A stretch of 64,000 bases of DNA from contig JADJPJ010000004.1 of NCBI GenBank assembly GCA_016713325.1, positions 372,001 through 436,000 of the forward strand. The letters are read 5' to 3'. The notes under the pieces are model-generated. The model was not told the origin of the DNA, searched no databases, and was given only the letters and a program-made list of their open reading frames with translations. A program made the translations under genes and the position numbers. The DNA comes from Candidatus Flexifilum affinis. Its GTDB lineage: Bacteria; Chloroflexota; Anaerolineae; Aggregatilineales; Phototrophicaceae. Positions 26,843 through 34,308 of the stretch are shown piece by piece; within the stretch, counting starts at the first letter, position 1; every line of letters starts with the position of its first letter.

Positions 26843-28006
26843 TTATCCAATGAATAACGTCGTCTCGACAAAACGCTTCAGGATGCTGGCCGTCGCTTCG
26901 AGTTCGGCAATCTCGACATACTCGTCAAAGCCGTGGGCCACTTCATAGCTGCCCGGTCCAAAGATGACCATCTCGCCACGCATGACCCCCTTCAGATGTT
27001 TGGCATCGCTGCCCGGCAGATAGCCGACCGGACCGGGATCGGCCTGGAGCTCGTCACGCACGCAGCCGAGGAAGGCCCGCGCCAGGTCCGAATCGACCGT
27101 GGAGCTGTACCAGTCGGACACCAGGAAGTCTCCGATCGACGCCTGCGCCGGGCTGACCGCGACTGACGCGACCACGTCGATCATTTCCTGCTGCACGGCC
27201 GCGGGGTCTTCGCCGGGGATCATGCGCCGGTCGAGAAAGACCTCACAGGTATCAGGGACGGCGTTGGCCGTGCTGCCGCCGCGAATGACGCCGACATTGC
27301 AGGTGGGCACCCCGACCATCGGATGCGACCGCTCGGCGAGACGGCGGTGGTAATCCTCCAGCGCTAGCACGACGCGGGCCATGGCCGTGATGGCATTGAC
27401 GCCGCGGTCAGGGTTGGTGGCATGCACCGACCGGCCGGTGGTGCGGACGGTTGCGCGCATCACCCCTTTGTGGGCGGTGGAGACGCGGTTGAAGGTCTGC
27501 TCGCCGACGACGATGAAGTCACATTGGGGGAGATGGCCGTGGTCGGCCATCCAGCGGGTGCCCAGTCGACCGCCGACCTCTTCCTCGGCGGCGGCCACCA
27601 GCACCAGCGTGCCGCGCAGCGATGACAGATGTTCGCTTGCGTGCAGCATTGTATGCATCATGGCGGCCAGCGGGGCCTTGTCGTCAACGCTGCCCTTGCC
27701 ATACACCCGTCCATCCTGCACGACGGCGGCGTACGGGTCGGTCGTCCACTTCTGCGCCTCATTGGCGTCGATGGGCACGGTGTCGATGTGGGCGTGCAGC
27801 ATGATCACGGGGGCGCCGGAACCCAGCGTCGCAACGACGCTGACGGCTTCCGGTTTTTGCGCCGGGGCAGGGGTGACCAGGCTGCATCCCGCGTCGCGCA
27901 TGGCCTGCGCGATATAGGCGGCGATCGCCCGAGTATCGCCCGGCGGATTGGGCGAGGGAATACGGACGAGCGCCTGCAGTAACTCAACCAGTCCGATCAT
28001 CTTCAT
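26843..28006 (-). CDS. M20-family amidohydrolase (ArgE/DapE/acetylornithine deacetylase-like)
   Basis: About 387 residues. Metal-site motifs are intact: HAHIDTVP (His and Asp), GKGSVDDKAPLA (bridging Asp), AAAEEEVGG (catalytic and ligand Glu), GEQT and the final His in AHGFDEYVE. A dimerisation domain with GRSVHATNPDRG lies between. The family cleaves N-acyl or N-carbamoyl amino acids and dipeptides. The start at 28006 (ATGAAGATG) overlaps the aminotransferase stop by four bases, a translational-coupling arrangement, so the longer open frame upstream was rejected. Next to a cyclic amidase it may act as the second, N-carbamoyl-cleaving step. Confidence 0.85.
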   Translation of the reverse strand: MKMIGLVELLQALVRIPSPNPPGDTRAIAAYIAQAMRDAGCSLVTPAPAQKPEAVSVVATLGSGAPVIMLHAHIDTVPIDANEAQKWTTDPYAAVVQDGRVYGKGSVDDKAPLAAMMHTMLHASEHLSSLRGTLVLVAAAEEEVGGRLGTRWMADHGHLPQCDFIVVGEQTFNRVSTAHKGVMRATVRTTGRSVHATNPDRGVNAITAMARVVLALEDYHRRLAERSHPMVGVPTCNVGVIRGGSTANAVPDTCEVFLDRRMIPGEDPAAVQQEMIDVVASVAVSPAQASIGDFLVSDWYSSTVDSDLARAFLGCVRDELQADPGPVGYLPGSDAKHLKGVMRGEMVIFGPGSYEVAHGFDEYVEIAELEATASILKRFVETTLFIG

Positions 28007-29196
28007 GCCCGCGGCACTAGGCGGTAACGGTCGATAATGGGTTTCATGCGCTCCAGCGCTTCGCGCAGCAGGTCGCTGGACTGCAAGACGCTGATGCGCA
28101 GGTAGCCGCCCCAGTTTTCGCCGAAGGCGTTGCCGGGGAAAATCAGCACACGCCCTTCTTTGAGCAGCAGATAGGACAGCTCGGTCGCGTGGATGCCGGT
28201 CGGACCGCTGTTGGCCCACAGGAAGAAGGCACCGCGGGGATCGCTGAAATCCAGGCCAATCTCACGCAGGCCGTTCATCATCAGCCGCCGGCGCTCGTCA
28301 TAGATGCTGTGGAATTCCGCAATCGGCGCCTGGCTGCCGGTCTGCGCGGCGAGCGCCGCCCACTGGCTGAGGCTGGCCGCCGGCCCGCTGGTGACCGACT
28401 TGACGCGAGCGATGGCGCGAATCAGGTTGACCGGCGCGGCGATGTAGCCAACGCGGAAGCCGGTCATGGCATACGATTTGGAAAAGCCGTTGAGTGTGAT
28501 AGTCCGCTCGGCCATGCCGGGCAGGGCGCCGATGCTGAAGTGCTTCCACCCGTCGTACAGGAACTTCTCGTAAATCTCGTCGCTGATGACGACCAGGTTG
28601 TGGCGGATAGCGATGTCGGCCAGGGCGCGGGCGCGGTCCTCGGTGATGATCCCGCCGGTGGGGTTGCTGGGCGTGATCATCAGCAGCACCTTGGTCTTCG
28701 GCGTGATGGCCGCCTCGACCGCTTCCGGCTGCAAATTGAAGGCGTCTTCGTGCGTGGTGGGCACCAGCACCATTTTGCCGCCGGCGCTGGCGATTGCTTC
28801 GTCATACGAGGTGTAGCGCGGGTCGGGGACCAGCACCTCGTCGCCAGGGTCAAGCAGCGCCTGCATGATCAGATACAGGCCTTCCTGCCCGCCGGTGGTG
28901 ATGATGACGTTTTCACGCTGTAAATCCAGGCCGTTCTCGCGCCTCAGCTTGTCGGCCACGGCCTCGCGCAGTTCCGCCAGGCCGGCGACCGGGGTCAGAC
29001 CGGTTTTGCCATCGCGCAGGGCGGCTTTGGCGGCTTCGATGATGTGCGGCGGCGTGGCCAGATCCGGGTCGCCGCGCCCGAGGGCGATGGCATCCGGGTA
29101 CTGGTTGCTCAGCTCCATCAGTTTATAGCGTAGTTGGGTGCCATCGGCGGCAACAGCGCGAACGTCCTCCGGGATGTTGGGGTTGGCGAGTCCCAT
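28003..29196 (-). CDS. PLP-dependent class I/II aminotransferase
   Basis: About 397 residues with the complete fold type I motif set: GQEGLYL, PSNPTGG (Asn for the PLP ring), VISDEIYE (Asp to pyridine N) and the Schiff-base lysine in NGFSKSYAMTGFRVGY, plus a C-terminal Arg in YLRISV. It resembles aspartate/aromatic aminotransferases. It is about 45 percent similar by eye to the plus-strand aminotransferase at 42556, so they look like paralogues. The ATG at 29196 lies seven bases after the stop of a truncated aminotransferase-like gene, with GAGGA near that stop. Confidence 0.9.
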   Translation of the reverse strand: MGLANPNIPEDVRAVAADGTQLRYKLMELSNQYPDAIALGRGDPDLATPPHIIEAAKAALRDGKTGLTPVAGLAELREAVADKLRRENGLDLQRENVIITTGGQEGLYLIMQALLDPGDEVLVPDPRYTSYDEAIASAGGKMVLVPTTHEDAFNLQPEAVEAAITPKTKVLLMITPSNPTGGIITEDRARALADIAIRHNLVVISDEIYEKFLYDGWKHFSIGALPGMAERTITLNGFSKSYAMTGFRVGYIAAPVNLIRAIARVKSVTSGPAASLSQWAALAAQTGSQAPIAEFHSIYDERRRLMMNGLREIGLDFSDPRGAFFLWANSGPTGIHATELSYLLLKEGRVLIFPGNAFGENWGGYLRISVLQSSDLLREALERMKPIIDRYRLVPRA

Positions 29197-29203
29197 GGCG
29201 TCG

Positions 29204-29932
29204 TTAGTCCTCGATTCCGGTGACCGCAATGCCGATCGCCGCCCACTGCGAAATGCTGGGCGTGCAGATCGTCATGCTCTGCTTGTAGGCGCGGAGGGCA
29301 TTGGCCGCCTTCGACCCGGCCAGCCAGCCGACCCGCCAGCCGCGGTGCGGATCGCCAACACTTCCAATGGTGACGGTGCGGCCAGCAAGCGACGGGTGGA
29401 GACGCGCGGGATGGAAAGCGCTGCCGCCTTCCGGGGCCATGTCCCAGATCAGCCAGACCGACTCGCGGTCGATTGCGGCGCGGGCGCAGGCTTCGACCTG
29501 TTCCGCCGGATCCTCGCTGCTCAGGTAAATCAGGGCGATGCCCTCGGCGCTCGGATCGTGGGTGAGTTCCGCGCCGATCAGCGCCGCCGCTCCCTGGACC
29601 TCCGTGCCGCTGCCGGCAACCAGGATCTTGTCTCCCGGTTTGACCAGCTTCTTGATGGCCACGAAACGGGATTCCGTGGCGCCGCAGGTGATGGTCACCT
29701 CGTCGGCGCTCAGTTCCAGACCGCAGCGCTGACCGATCTGCGCGACCGCTTTCTCGCGCAGGGGCAGGATGCCGGGCCGGTCGGTGTAATGGGTCTGGCC
29801 GCCATCCAGTGCCTCGAAGGCGGCATGGATGACGGCTTCCTCGTTTTCCGCGCTACTCTGCCGGTCCGTGGGGTCGGGCAGGGCAGCGACGCGCGCCGCC
29901 AGCGGACGCGAAAGCTGCTGGGGAGCGCTCAT
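29204..29932 (-). CDS. Truncated aminotransferase-like protein without the PLP lysine
   Basis: This 242-residue protein follows the fold type I aminotransferase pattern (THYTDRPGILPLREKAV, ITCGATESRFVAIKKLVKPGDKILV, LIWDMAPEG with the PLP Asp, HRGWRVGWLAG). At the Schiff-base position it has Val192 (GSVGDPHRGWR), and it stops at SISQWAAIG, where the full aminotransferase goes on for about 110 residues, so the C-terminal domain is missing. The reading frame is clean and both ends are tightly coupled to neighbours, so this is probably not a sequencing error. It cannot be a normal transaminase. It might pair with the intact enzyme encoded seven bases downstream. Confidence 0.75.
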   Translation of the reverse strand: MSAPQQLSRPLAARVAALPDPTDRQSSAENEEAVIHAAFEALDGGQTHYTDRPGILPLREKAVAQIGQRCGLELSADEVTITCGATESRFVAIKKLVKPGDKILVAGSGTEVQGAAALIGAELTHDPSAEGIALIYLSSEDPAEQVEACARAAIDRESVWLIWDMAPEGGSAFHPARLHPSLAGRTVTIGSVGDPHRGWRVGWLAGSKAANALRAYKQSMTICTPSISQWAAIGIAVTGIED

Positions 29933-30999
29933 GACGTGACGATCTCCCGCTCGAAGGGGAAAGTAATGGCCAGCTTACCCGCCAGTTCCTGAAGCTGCTC
30001 GAAGATCATCAGGTCGAGCCGGGCGCCGTGAGCACGGTAATCCTGCTCGCGGCGGTGGTCGATTTCGCCAGGGACCAGGATTTCGTCCACGCCGGGGCGT
30101 TTGACGGCCGATTTGATGTCGTGGATGAAGCGGCCCATGCGCGCCCTGAACTCGTCGACCGGCATGAACCAGGCGATGTCGATGGCGATCATGGTGTGCG
30201 AGACATCCTGTCTGGCCGGGTTGCTGTAGGGCGCCAGTCCGAAGCCGCCGCCGGCGATCACGCCGGTGAGGACGTCGGTCATCAGCGACAGCCCGTACCC
30301 CTTGTGCTGGCCGACTCCGAGCAGAGCGCCCTTCATGGCCGCTTCGGGATCGTCCGTCTCGTGGCCGTCCGGCGTCAGCGCCCAGTCGAGGGGCATCTTC
30401 CTGCCCTCGCGGGCATACCACTGCATCATGCCTTTGCCGGCGGTGGTCAGGGCGATATCGAGCACGACCGGGAAGGCGCCATCCGACGGCGCGGCGATGC
30501 CCCAGGGGTTGGTGCCGACCACGCCACTGGCGGCGCCCCAGGGGGCCATTTCCGGACCGGCGTTGGTCAGCGCCACGCCGATGCAGTCCTGCTCGACGGC
30601 GCGCAGGGCGGGCACGGCGGCTGAACCAAAGTGTGTGCTGGCGCGCACGACGACCGTGCCGACGCCGCTGATCTTCGCCTTCTGTATGGCCAGTTCCATG
30701 GCCTTCTGCGAGACGACCGAACCCAGGCCGTTGTGGCCGTCGACCAGCGCCAGGGCCGGCGACTCTTTGACGATCTCGAACGGCGCGCCGGGCTGGATGT
30801 AGCCCTTGGAGATGCGTTCGTAGTAGACCGGCAGCCGCCGCACGCCCTGACCCTGGCCGGGCAGACAGCGCAGCTCGCTGTGCATCAGCCCGCGGGTGCA
30901 GTATTCGGCTTCTTCGCGGCTGACGCCCATGGCCATGAAGCACTGCAAGGTGAATTCATGCAGCGCGTCGACCGGGACCCGAACCAATGTGATGCCCAT
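29929..30999 (-). CDS. Ldh2-family malate/L-lactate/ureidoglycolate dehydrogenase-like protein
   Basis: A 356-residue protein of the NAD(P)-dependent Ldh2/YlbC/AllD family. Recognisable parts are YYERISKGY, GxxTHFGSA with His123, GTNPWGIAAP, and HKGYGLSLMTDVLTGVIAGGGFG. The usual SHG motif near residue 50 reads GQGQG, so one of the two conserved histidines (aligned with Gln51) is missing. The family reduces 2-keto acids or oxidises 2-hydroxy acids and ureidoglycolate. It starts three bases after the VOC gene and overlaps the next gene by four. Confidence 0.85.
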   Translation of the reverse strand: MGITLVRVPVDALHEFTLQCFMAMGVSREEAEYCTRGLMHSELRCLPGQGQGVRRLPVYYERISKGYIQPGAPFEIVKESPALALVDGHNGLGSVVSQKAMELAIQKAKISGVGTVVVRASTHFGSAAVPALRAVEQDCIGVALTNAGPEMAPWGAASGVVGTNPWGIAAPSDGAFPVVLDIALTTAGKGMMQWYAREGRKMPLDWALTPDGHETDDPEAAMKGALLGVGQHKGYGLSLMTDVLTGVIAGGGFGLAPYSNPARQDVSHTMIAIDIAWFMPVDEFRARMGRFIHDIKSAVKRPGVDEILVPGEIDHRREQDYRAHGARLDLMIFEQLQELAGKLAITFPFEREIVTS

Positions 31000-31002
31000 G
31001 GA

Positions 31003-31473
31003 TCAGATGCCCTTGACTGCTTTGTATTCCTCAAGCTGCTCGGGGGTGTAGACCTGCATCATTTCGATCTCGATGCCGCCGACTTCTTCTTCCAGGAAGG
31101 CGACCCAGCCCTCGGGGTGGACGTGACTGCCCGTGATTTTGCAGGCGCTGCATTCCCTGAGGGTCGCGCCCTTGGCCTGCGCGTCGGCCAGCGCCTCGTC
31201 GATGTTGGGGACGGCGTAGCAGATGTGGTGCAGCCCCTCGTAGCCGCGCGCCTTGATCCAGGCGTCGAAACGGCCGCCTTCGTCCAGGGACTGGCAGAGC
31301 TGGTATTCGACGTCGCCTACCCAGAACTGCGCGACACGGTTGCGCGATTTGGGAAAGTCCTTCACGTTGCCATCCAACCCGACTCCCAGGAAGTCCTGGT
31401 AGCGCTTGAGTGCGGCATTGGCGTCCTTGACGGCGAAAGCCATGTGCTTGATGTAGCGTCCATCACTGCTCAT
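31003..31473 (-). CDS. VOC / glyoxalase-fold protein
   Basis: A 156-residue protein with two beta-alpha-beta-beta-beta modules. The expected metal ligands are visible: His10 (IKHMAFAV), His in LHHICYAVP and Glu in GIEIEMMQV. It is closest in pattern to methylmalonyl-CoA epimerase and glyoxalase relatives (AFAVKDANAALKRYQDFLGV). The reaction is not assignable. GAGG precedes the ATG. It is the first gene of the long tightly packed minus-strand block. Confidence 0.85.
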   Translation of the reverse strand: MSSDGRYIKHMAFAVKDANAALKRYQDFLGVGLDGNVKDFPKSRNRVAQFWVGDVEYQLCQSLDEGGRFDAWIKARGYEGLHHICYAVPNIDEALADAQAKGATLRECSACKITGSHVHPEGWVAFLEEEVGGIEIEMMQVYTPEQLEEYKAVKGI

Positions 31474-31590
31474 TTTTCAATCCTCGCTTTGTAATAAGGC
31501 CGTGCAGGGTTTGCGCCGATCTTCATTCGGTCCTGCTGGAATTCATGGACAACCGAGAAAGAGGTATTGCCTTTCATCACACAGCATCGC

Positions 31591-31640
31591 GGACGCGCCG
31601 TTGCGCGTCCCTACAACGGTTTGGTGCCATGCAACGGTTT
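31591..31640. repeat. Palindromic repeat relative plus a short direct repeat
   Basis: GGACGCGC and GCGCGTCC form a hairpin (31591-31610) followed by CCCTAC, as in the other family members. CAACGGTTT then occurs at 31614 and 31632. The rest of the 31474-31706 gap holds no gene that I can see; it separates the DUF4438-like pair from the catabolic block and may contain that block's promoter. Confidence 0.45.
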
Positions 31641-31706
31641 TGCCCGTAAGGTGTGGCCATGCCTGTTTCGGTCATCCGTCACCGCTGCTGCTTCAGTCCT
31701 GCAACC

Positions 31707-32588
31707 TCAGTCCTGCAGGTTGAAGACGTCCTTGATGTTCACGCCGGGGCTGACCACCGGGTTGATACCGCCGACCATGCTGGTCATGATCAGCGTGATG
31801 CCGGGGCCATAGCCGGAACGTGGGCTGTCGCCCTGACCGATGACGCCGATGCCGATGGCGCCGCGCAGGTAGCCGTGATTCCAACTGCTGTCGTAGTCGG
31901 CCAGCGCGACCACATCGCCCAGCCGGAGCTGATCCAGCCCGTGCTCGCGCAGCGCGTCGCGGTCCTGGCTCTGGATGTGCAGCGACCCGCCTTCGCTGGT
32001 CAGGCCCGCGCCGGCGCCGAGCAGGTGGGGCGGAACGACCGTGGTGACCGGCACGTTCAGCTTGCCGCCGGGCGCGGTTGTGACTTCCAGACCGTCGAGG
32101 AGCTGTGGGGAGCAGCTCTTGAAGTTGATATCCGGGTGCGCGGCCAGGGTCATGCCGACGCCGAGCGACTTGATGTTGATCTTGTCGCCGATGGCCAGCT
32201 TCTCGCGGACCGCTTTCTCGAAGTGGATGATGACGTGCTCGCTGAAGCGGCCGCTCTTGCCGGTGACCACGCCCCTGGCGCCCTTGCCGTCGCCGGACAT
32301 GACCATGGCGGTGTTGCCGACGCAGGAGAACAGATTCAGGCCGCGATTGCCGTTATCGTCCTTCAGGCTGATGCTGACGCCGGGATGCACGCAGTCGGCC
32401 AGCCAGCCATAGGCCGAGTCGCCGACCGAGACGTTGTAGACGATGCCGCCGTAGGTCGGCAGCAGGAAGGGGCGGCCCTGCGAGTCGAGGCGGTAGGGTT
32501 CCGCAGGCAGGCCGGGGAATCCGGGCGAGGCGATCTGCCCCATGACCGAGACGCAGATGAGTTTGTCGACATTGCTCTGGATGTTCAT
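31707..32588 (-). CDS. DUF4438-like protein, intact copy
   Basis: A 293-residue protein with the pattern I associate with DUF4438 (first seen in Thermotoga): an N-terminal MGQIASPGF strand, GGIVYNVSVGDSAYGWLADCVHPGVS, a glycine-rich TGKSGRFSEHVIIHF module, and a C-terminal GYGPGITLIMTS end. No catalytic motif or signal peptide is obvious and no biochemical function is known to me. It overlaps the stop of a frameshifted paralogue by four bases (ATGA). The two copies are probably subunits or sequential activities of one system. Confidence 0.65.
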   Translation of the reverse strand: MNIQSNVDKLICVSVMGQIASPGFPGLPAEPYRLDSQGRPFLLPTYGGIVYNVSVGDSAYGWLADCVHPGVSISLKDDNGNRGLNLFSCVGNTAMVMSGDGKGARGVVTGKSGRFSEHVIIHFEKAVREKLAIGDKINIKSLGVGMTLAAHPDINFKSCSPQLLDGLEVTTAPGGKLNVPVTTVVPPHLLGAGAGLTSEGGSLHIQSQDRDALREHGLDQLRLGDVVALADYDSSWNHGYLRGAIGIGVIGQGDSPRSGYGPGITLIMTSMVGGINPVVSPGVNIKDVFNLQD

Positions 32589-33018
32589 ACGACCTCGCGG
32601 ATGTTCAGGTAATTGGCAATATTGGCCTTGGGGTCAATCACCCATTCGATCACCGGTTCGGGGGCGGCCAGCAGGGTCAGAATGCCAGGACCGTGCCCGG
32701 TCATAACGGAGTCGCCGTGGATACACAGGGCGATGGCTGCCGCGCCCTTGCGGAAGCCGCGTCCGTAGCGATGGTCCGCGTCGGGAATGACGACGAGATC
32801 GCCCAGGCGCATCTTGTCGATACCGAGTTCGGTCATCAGTGCGCGGTCGCCGCTCATCAGGTCCTGGTCGACGAACTCGCTGTTCAGCTCTGCGCCGCTG
32901 CCCATGATGCGCGGCGGCAGCTCCATGGTGACGGGGACGCGGATCTTCCTGCCGCCGTCGACGACTTCGATGGGGATGGCGTTGAGCAGGCGAGGGCTTA
33001 CTTTCTTGATTTCGATCT
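32585..33018 (-). CDS. DUF4438-like paralogue, C-terminal part after a frameshift
   Basis: This part reads QIEIKKVSPRLLNAIPI onward to VNIREV-like NYLNIREVV and aligns along its whole length with the C-terminal half of the intact copy (DINFKSCSPQLLDGLEV...). It ends in HGPGILTLLAAPEP, matching YGPGITLIMTSMVGG. The upstream half is in another frame; adding one C to the four-C run at 33019-33022 (minus strand) joins them exactly. The frame is open further upstream to 33082, but that stretch is not homologous. Either a real one-base deletion or a homopolymer read error. Confidence 0.7.
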
Positions 33019-33453
33019 GGGGAAGTCTTCCAGAGCGAGGCCGCGTCCGTGGGCGATGATCTGCACCGTATCGCCGACGCACAGCAGGTCGTGCACGTCG
33101 GGCGGGAAGTCCACCAGCAGGCGGGCGTGCTCTCCGGTGACGATGCCTTCTGCGCCTTTGGCCATGCCGGAGGTGACGACCGCGCGGTTGCCGACGCAGG
33201 TCAAATAGTGCAGGGCCATATCATGAGCGGGGTCGCTGTTTCCGAGGCTGGCGCCGGGTTCCACATGGTCGGCCGCCCAGCCGAAGGCCGGATCGCCGAC
33301 GCGGGCGTTGTAAACCATGCCGGACATGCCGGGCCAGACCTTGCCAACGCCGCTGTTGTCCAGGGTGTATCCCGGATAGCGCAGGCTGGGCTGGCTGATC
33401 GCGCCGTAGACCGCCATGGAAACCAGGTGAGCCTCATTCGTTCGTAGTGACAT
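32998..33453 (-). CDS. DUF4438-like paralogue, N-terminal part before a frameshift
   Basis: The N-terminal half (MSLRTNEAHLVSMAVYGAIS, GMVYNARVGDPAFGWAADHVEPG, LTCVGNRAVVTSGMAKGAEG) aligns with the intact copy. After ALEDFP (33019-33022) the frame goes to a short non-homologous tail ending at 32998, while homology continues one base over. AGAGGG lies ahead of the ATG at 33453; the ATG at 33489 is less likely. If the shift is an error, the true gene is 32585-33453, about 289 residues. It is the first gene leftward from the GntR control region. Confidence 0.7.
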   Translation of the reverse strand: MSLRTNEAHLVSMAVYGAISQPSLRYPGYTLDNSGVGKVWPGMSGMVYNARVGDPAFGWAADHVEPGASLGNSDPAHDMALHYLTCVGNRAVVTSGMAKGAEGIVTGEHARLLVDFPPDVHDLLCVGDTVQIIAHGRGLALEDFPRSKSRK

Positions 33454-33515
33454 TGTGCCGTCCCTCTTGGCGCCGCGTGAGGCGTACAATTATTTCAGAT
33501 TATTTCGAAAGTTCC

Positions 33516-33543
33516 TTGACAGTTTGCCAGGGCTATGTAAACT
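33516..33543 (+). promoter_or_regulatory. Promoter of the GntR gene and plus-strand arm
   Basis: TTGACA (33516-33521), 16 bases, then TAAACT (33538-33543). Transcription would start near 33550, about 15 bases ahead of the first GntR-type box. This fits repression by roadblock or occlusion. Confidence 0.55.
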
Positions 33544-33565
33544 CTATCTACGTGATTGGTCGTTT

Positions 33566-33612
33566 GTCGACAGTAGACAGTCCACAGACGACACGGATTA
33601 TAGGGTGTAGAC
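33566..33612 (+). promoter_or_regulatory. Three GntR-type operator boxes
   Basis: GTCGAC (33566-33571) and GTAGAC (33573-33578 and 33607-33612) each fit the GntR-family consensus GTM-KAC, the first and third flanked by T and A (TGTCGACA, TGTAGACA). They lie between the predicted transcription start and the GntR ATG at 33619; the last overlaps its AGGG ribosome site. Binding by the adjacent GntR protein is inferred. Confidence 0.5.
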
Positions 33613-33618
33613 AAAATC

Positions 33619-34308
33619 ATGTCAAGCAAGGCGGCGCCTCTCTCACAGATTGACAACAAACCGCTTCGCGAGCGGGTTTTGGACAGCCTTCGCGAAGCGA
33701 TTGTCGCTGGCGATCTGAAGCCGGGGCAGCCCCTGCTGGAAAATGATCTGGCGGCACAGCTCGGCGTGAGCCGCGCGCCACTGCGTGAGGCCTTTCAGAT
33801 CCTCAGCCATGAGGGTCTGGTGGAGACGATTGCCTATCGTGGGACGATTGTTCGCAAGCTGACCCGGCAGGACATCGAAGAACTCTACAGCCTGCGCTGC
33901 GTGTTCGAGCAGTTTGCCATCCGCCGCATCATCGCGGCCAACAACCCGGAGGACGTCGCGCTGCTGCGCGAAATCTTCGAGGCCATGCTGCTCGCAGCAG
34001 AGTCTGGCGATCTCAAAGAGGTCAACCAGATCGATCGCCAGTTTCATGACACCCTGATCGAACTGAGCCGCCACCAGCTCCTGCACCAGGCCTGGGGTAT
34101 GGTGACCCTGCGCGTGCGCCAGGTCATGGCGCTGCGCAACCGCCGTAACAGCGTTCTGACGCAGATCGCCTACAACCACGTGCCGATCATCGATGCCATC
34201 GAGGCGCGCGACGAAGAACAGGCTAAGCTGCTGATTGAGGAGCACGTCGTGTCGGCGCGCGACCTGATCGTCGAGATGTGGGACAACGGAGACGAATCGA
34301 CGCCATGA
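33619..34308 (+). CDS. GntR-family regulator, FCD (FadR) subfamily
   Basis: A 229-residue protein. The N-terminal winged helix (PLRERVLDSLREAIVAGDLKPG, LGVSRAPLREAFQIL) is typical, and the C-terminal FCD domain carries the usual metal-site residues (EL-RCVFEQFAIRR, DRQFHDTLIE with Asp and His, HVPIIDAIEARD with His). FCD regulators sense small acids such as gluconate, lactate or amino acids. It sits at the centre of the catabolic island between divergent arms and heads the plus-strand arm, overlapping the epimerase by four bases. Boxes in its own leader suggest autoregulation. Confidence 0.9.
   Translation: MSSKAAPLSQIDNKPLRERVLDSLREAIVAGDLKPGQPLLENDLAAQLGVSRAPLREAFQILSHEGLVETIAYRGTIVRKLTRQDIEELYSLRCVFEQFAIRRIIAANNPEDVALLREIFEAMLLAAESGDLKEVNQIDRQFHDTLIELSRHQLLHQAWGMVTLRVRQVMALRNRRNSVLTQIAYNHVPIIDAIEARDEEQAKLLIEEHVVSARDLIVEMWDNGDESTP

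Noticed and set aside
23875..26853. A nearly 1000-codon open frame on the plus strand opposite the M14 and cyclic amidase genes
   Set aside because: It is the shadow of GC-rich coding DNA. The minus-strand frames carry complete zinc motifs; this one has no recognisable domain.
28007..28219. An N-terminal extension of the M20 amidohydrolase
   Set aside because: It overlaps the aminotransferase gene; the ATGA junction at 28003-28006 gives a better start.
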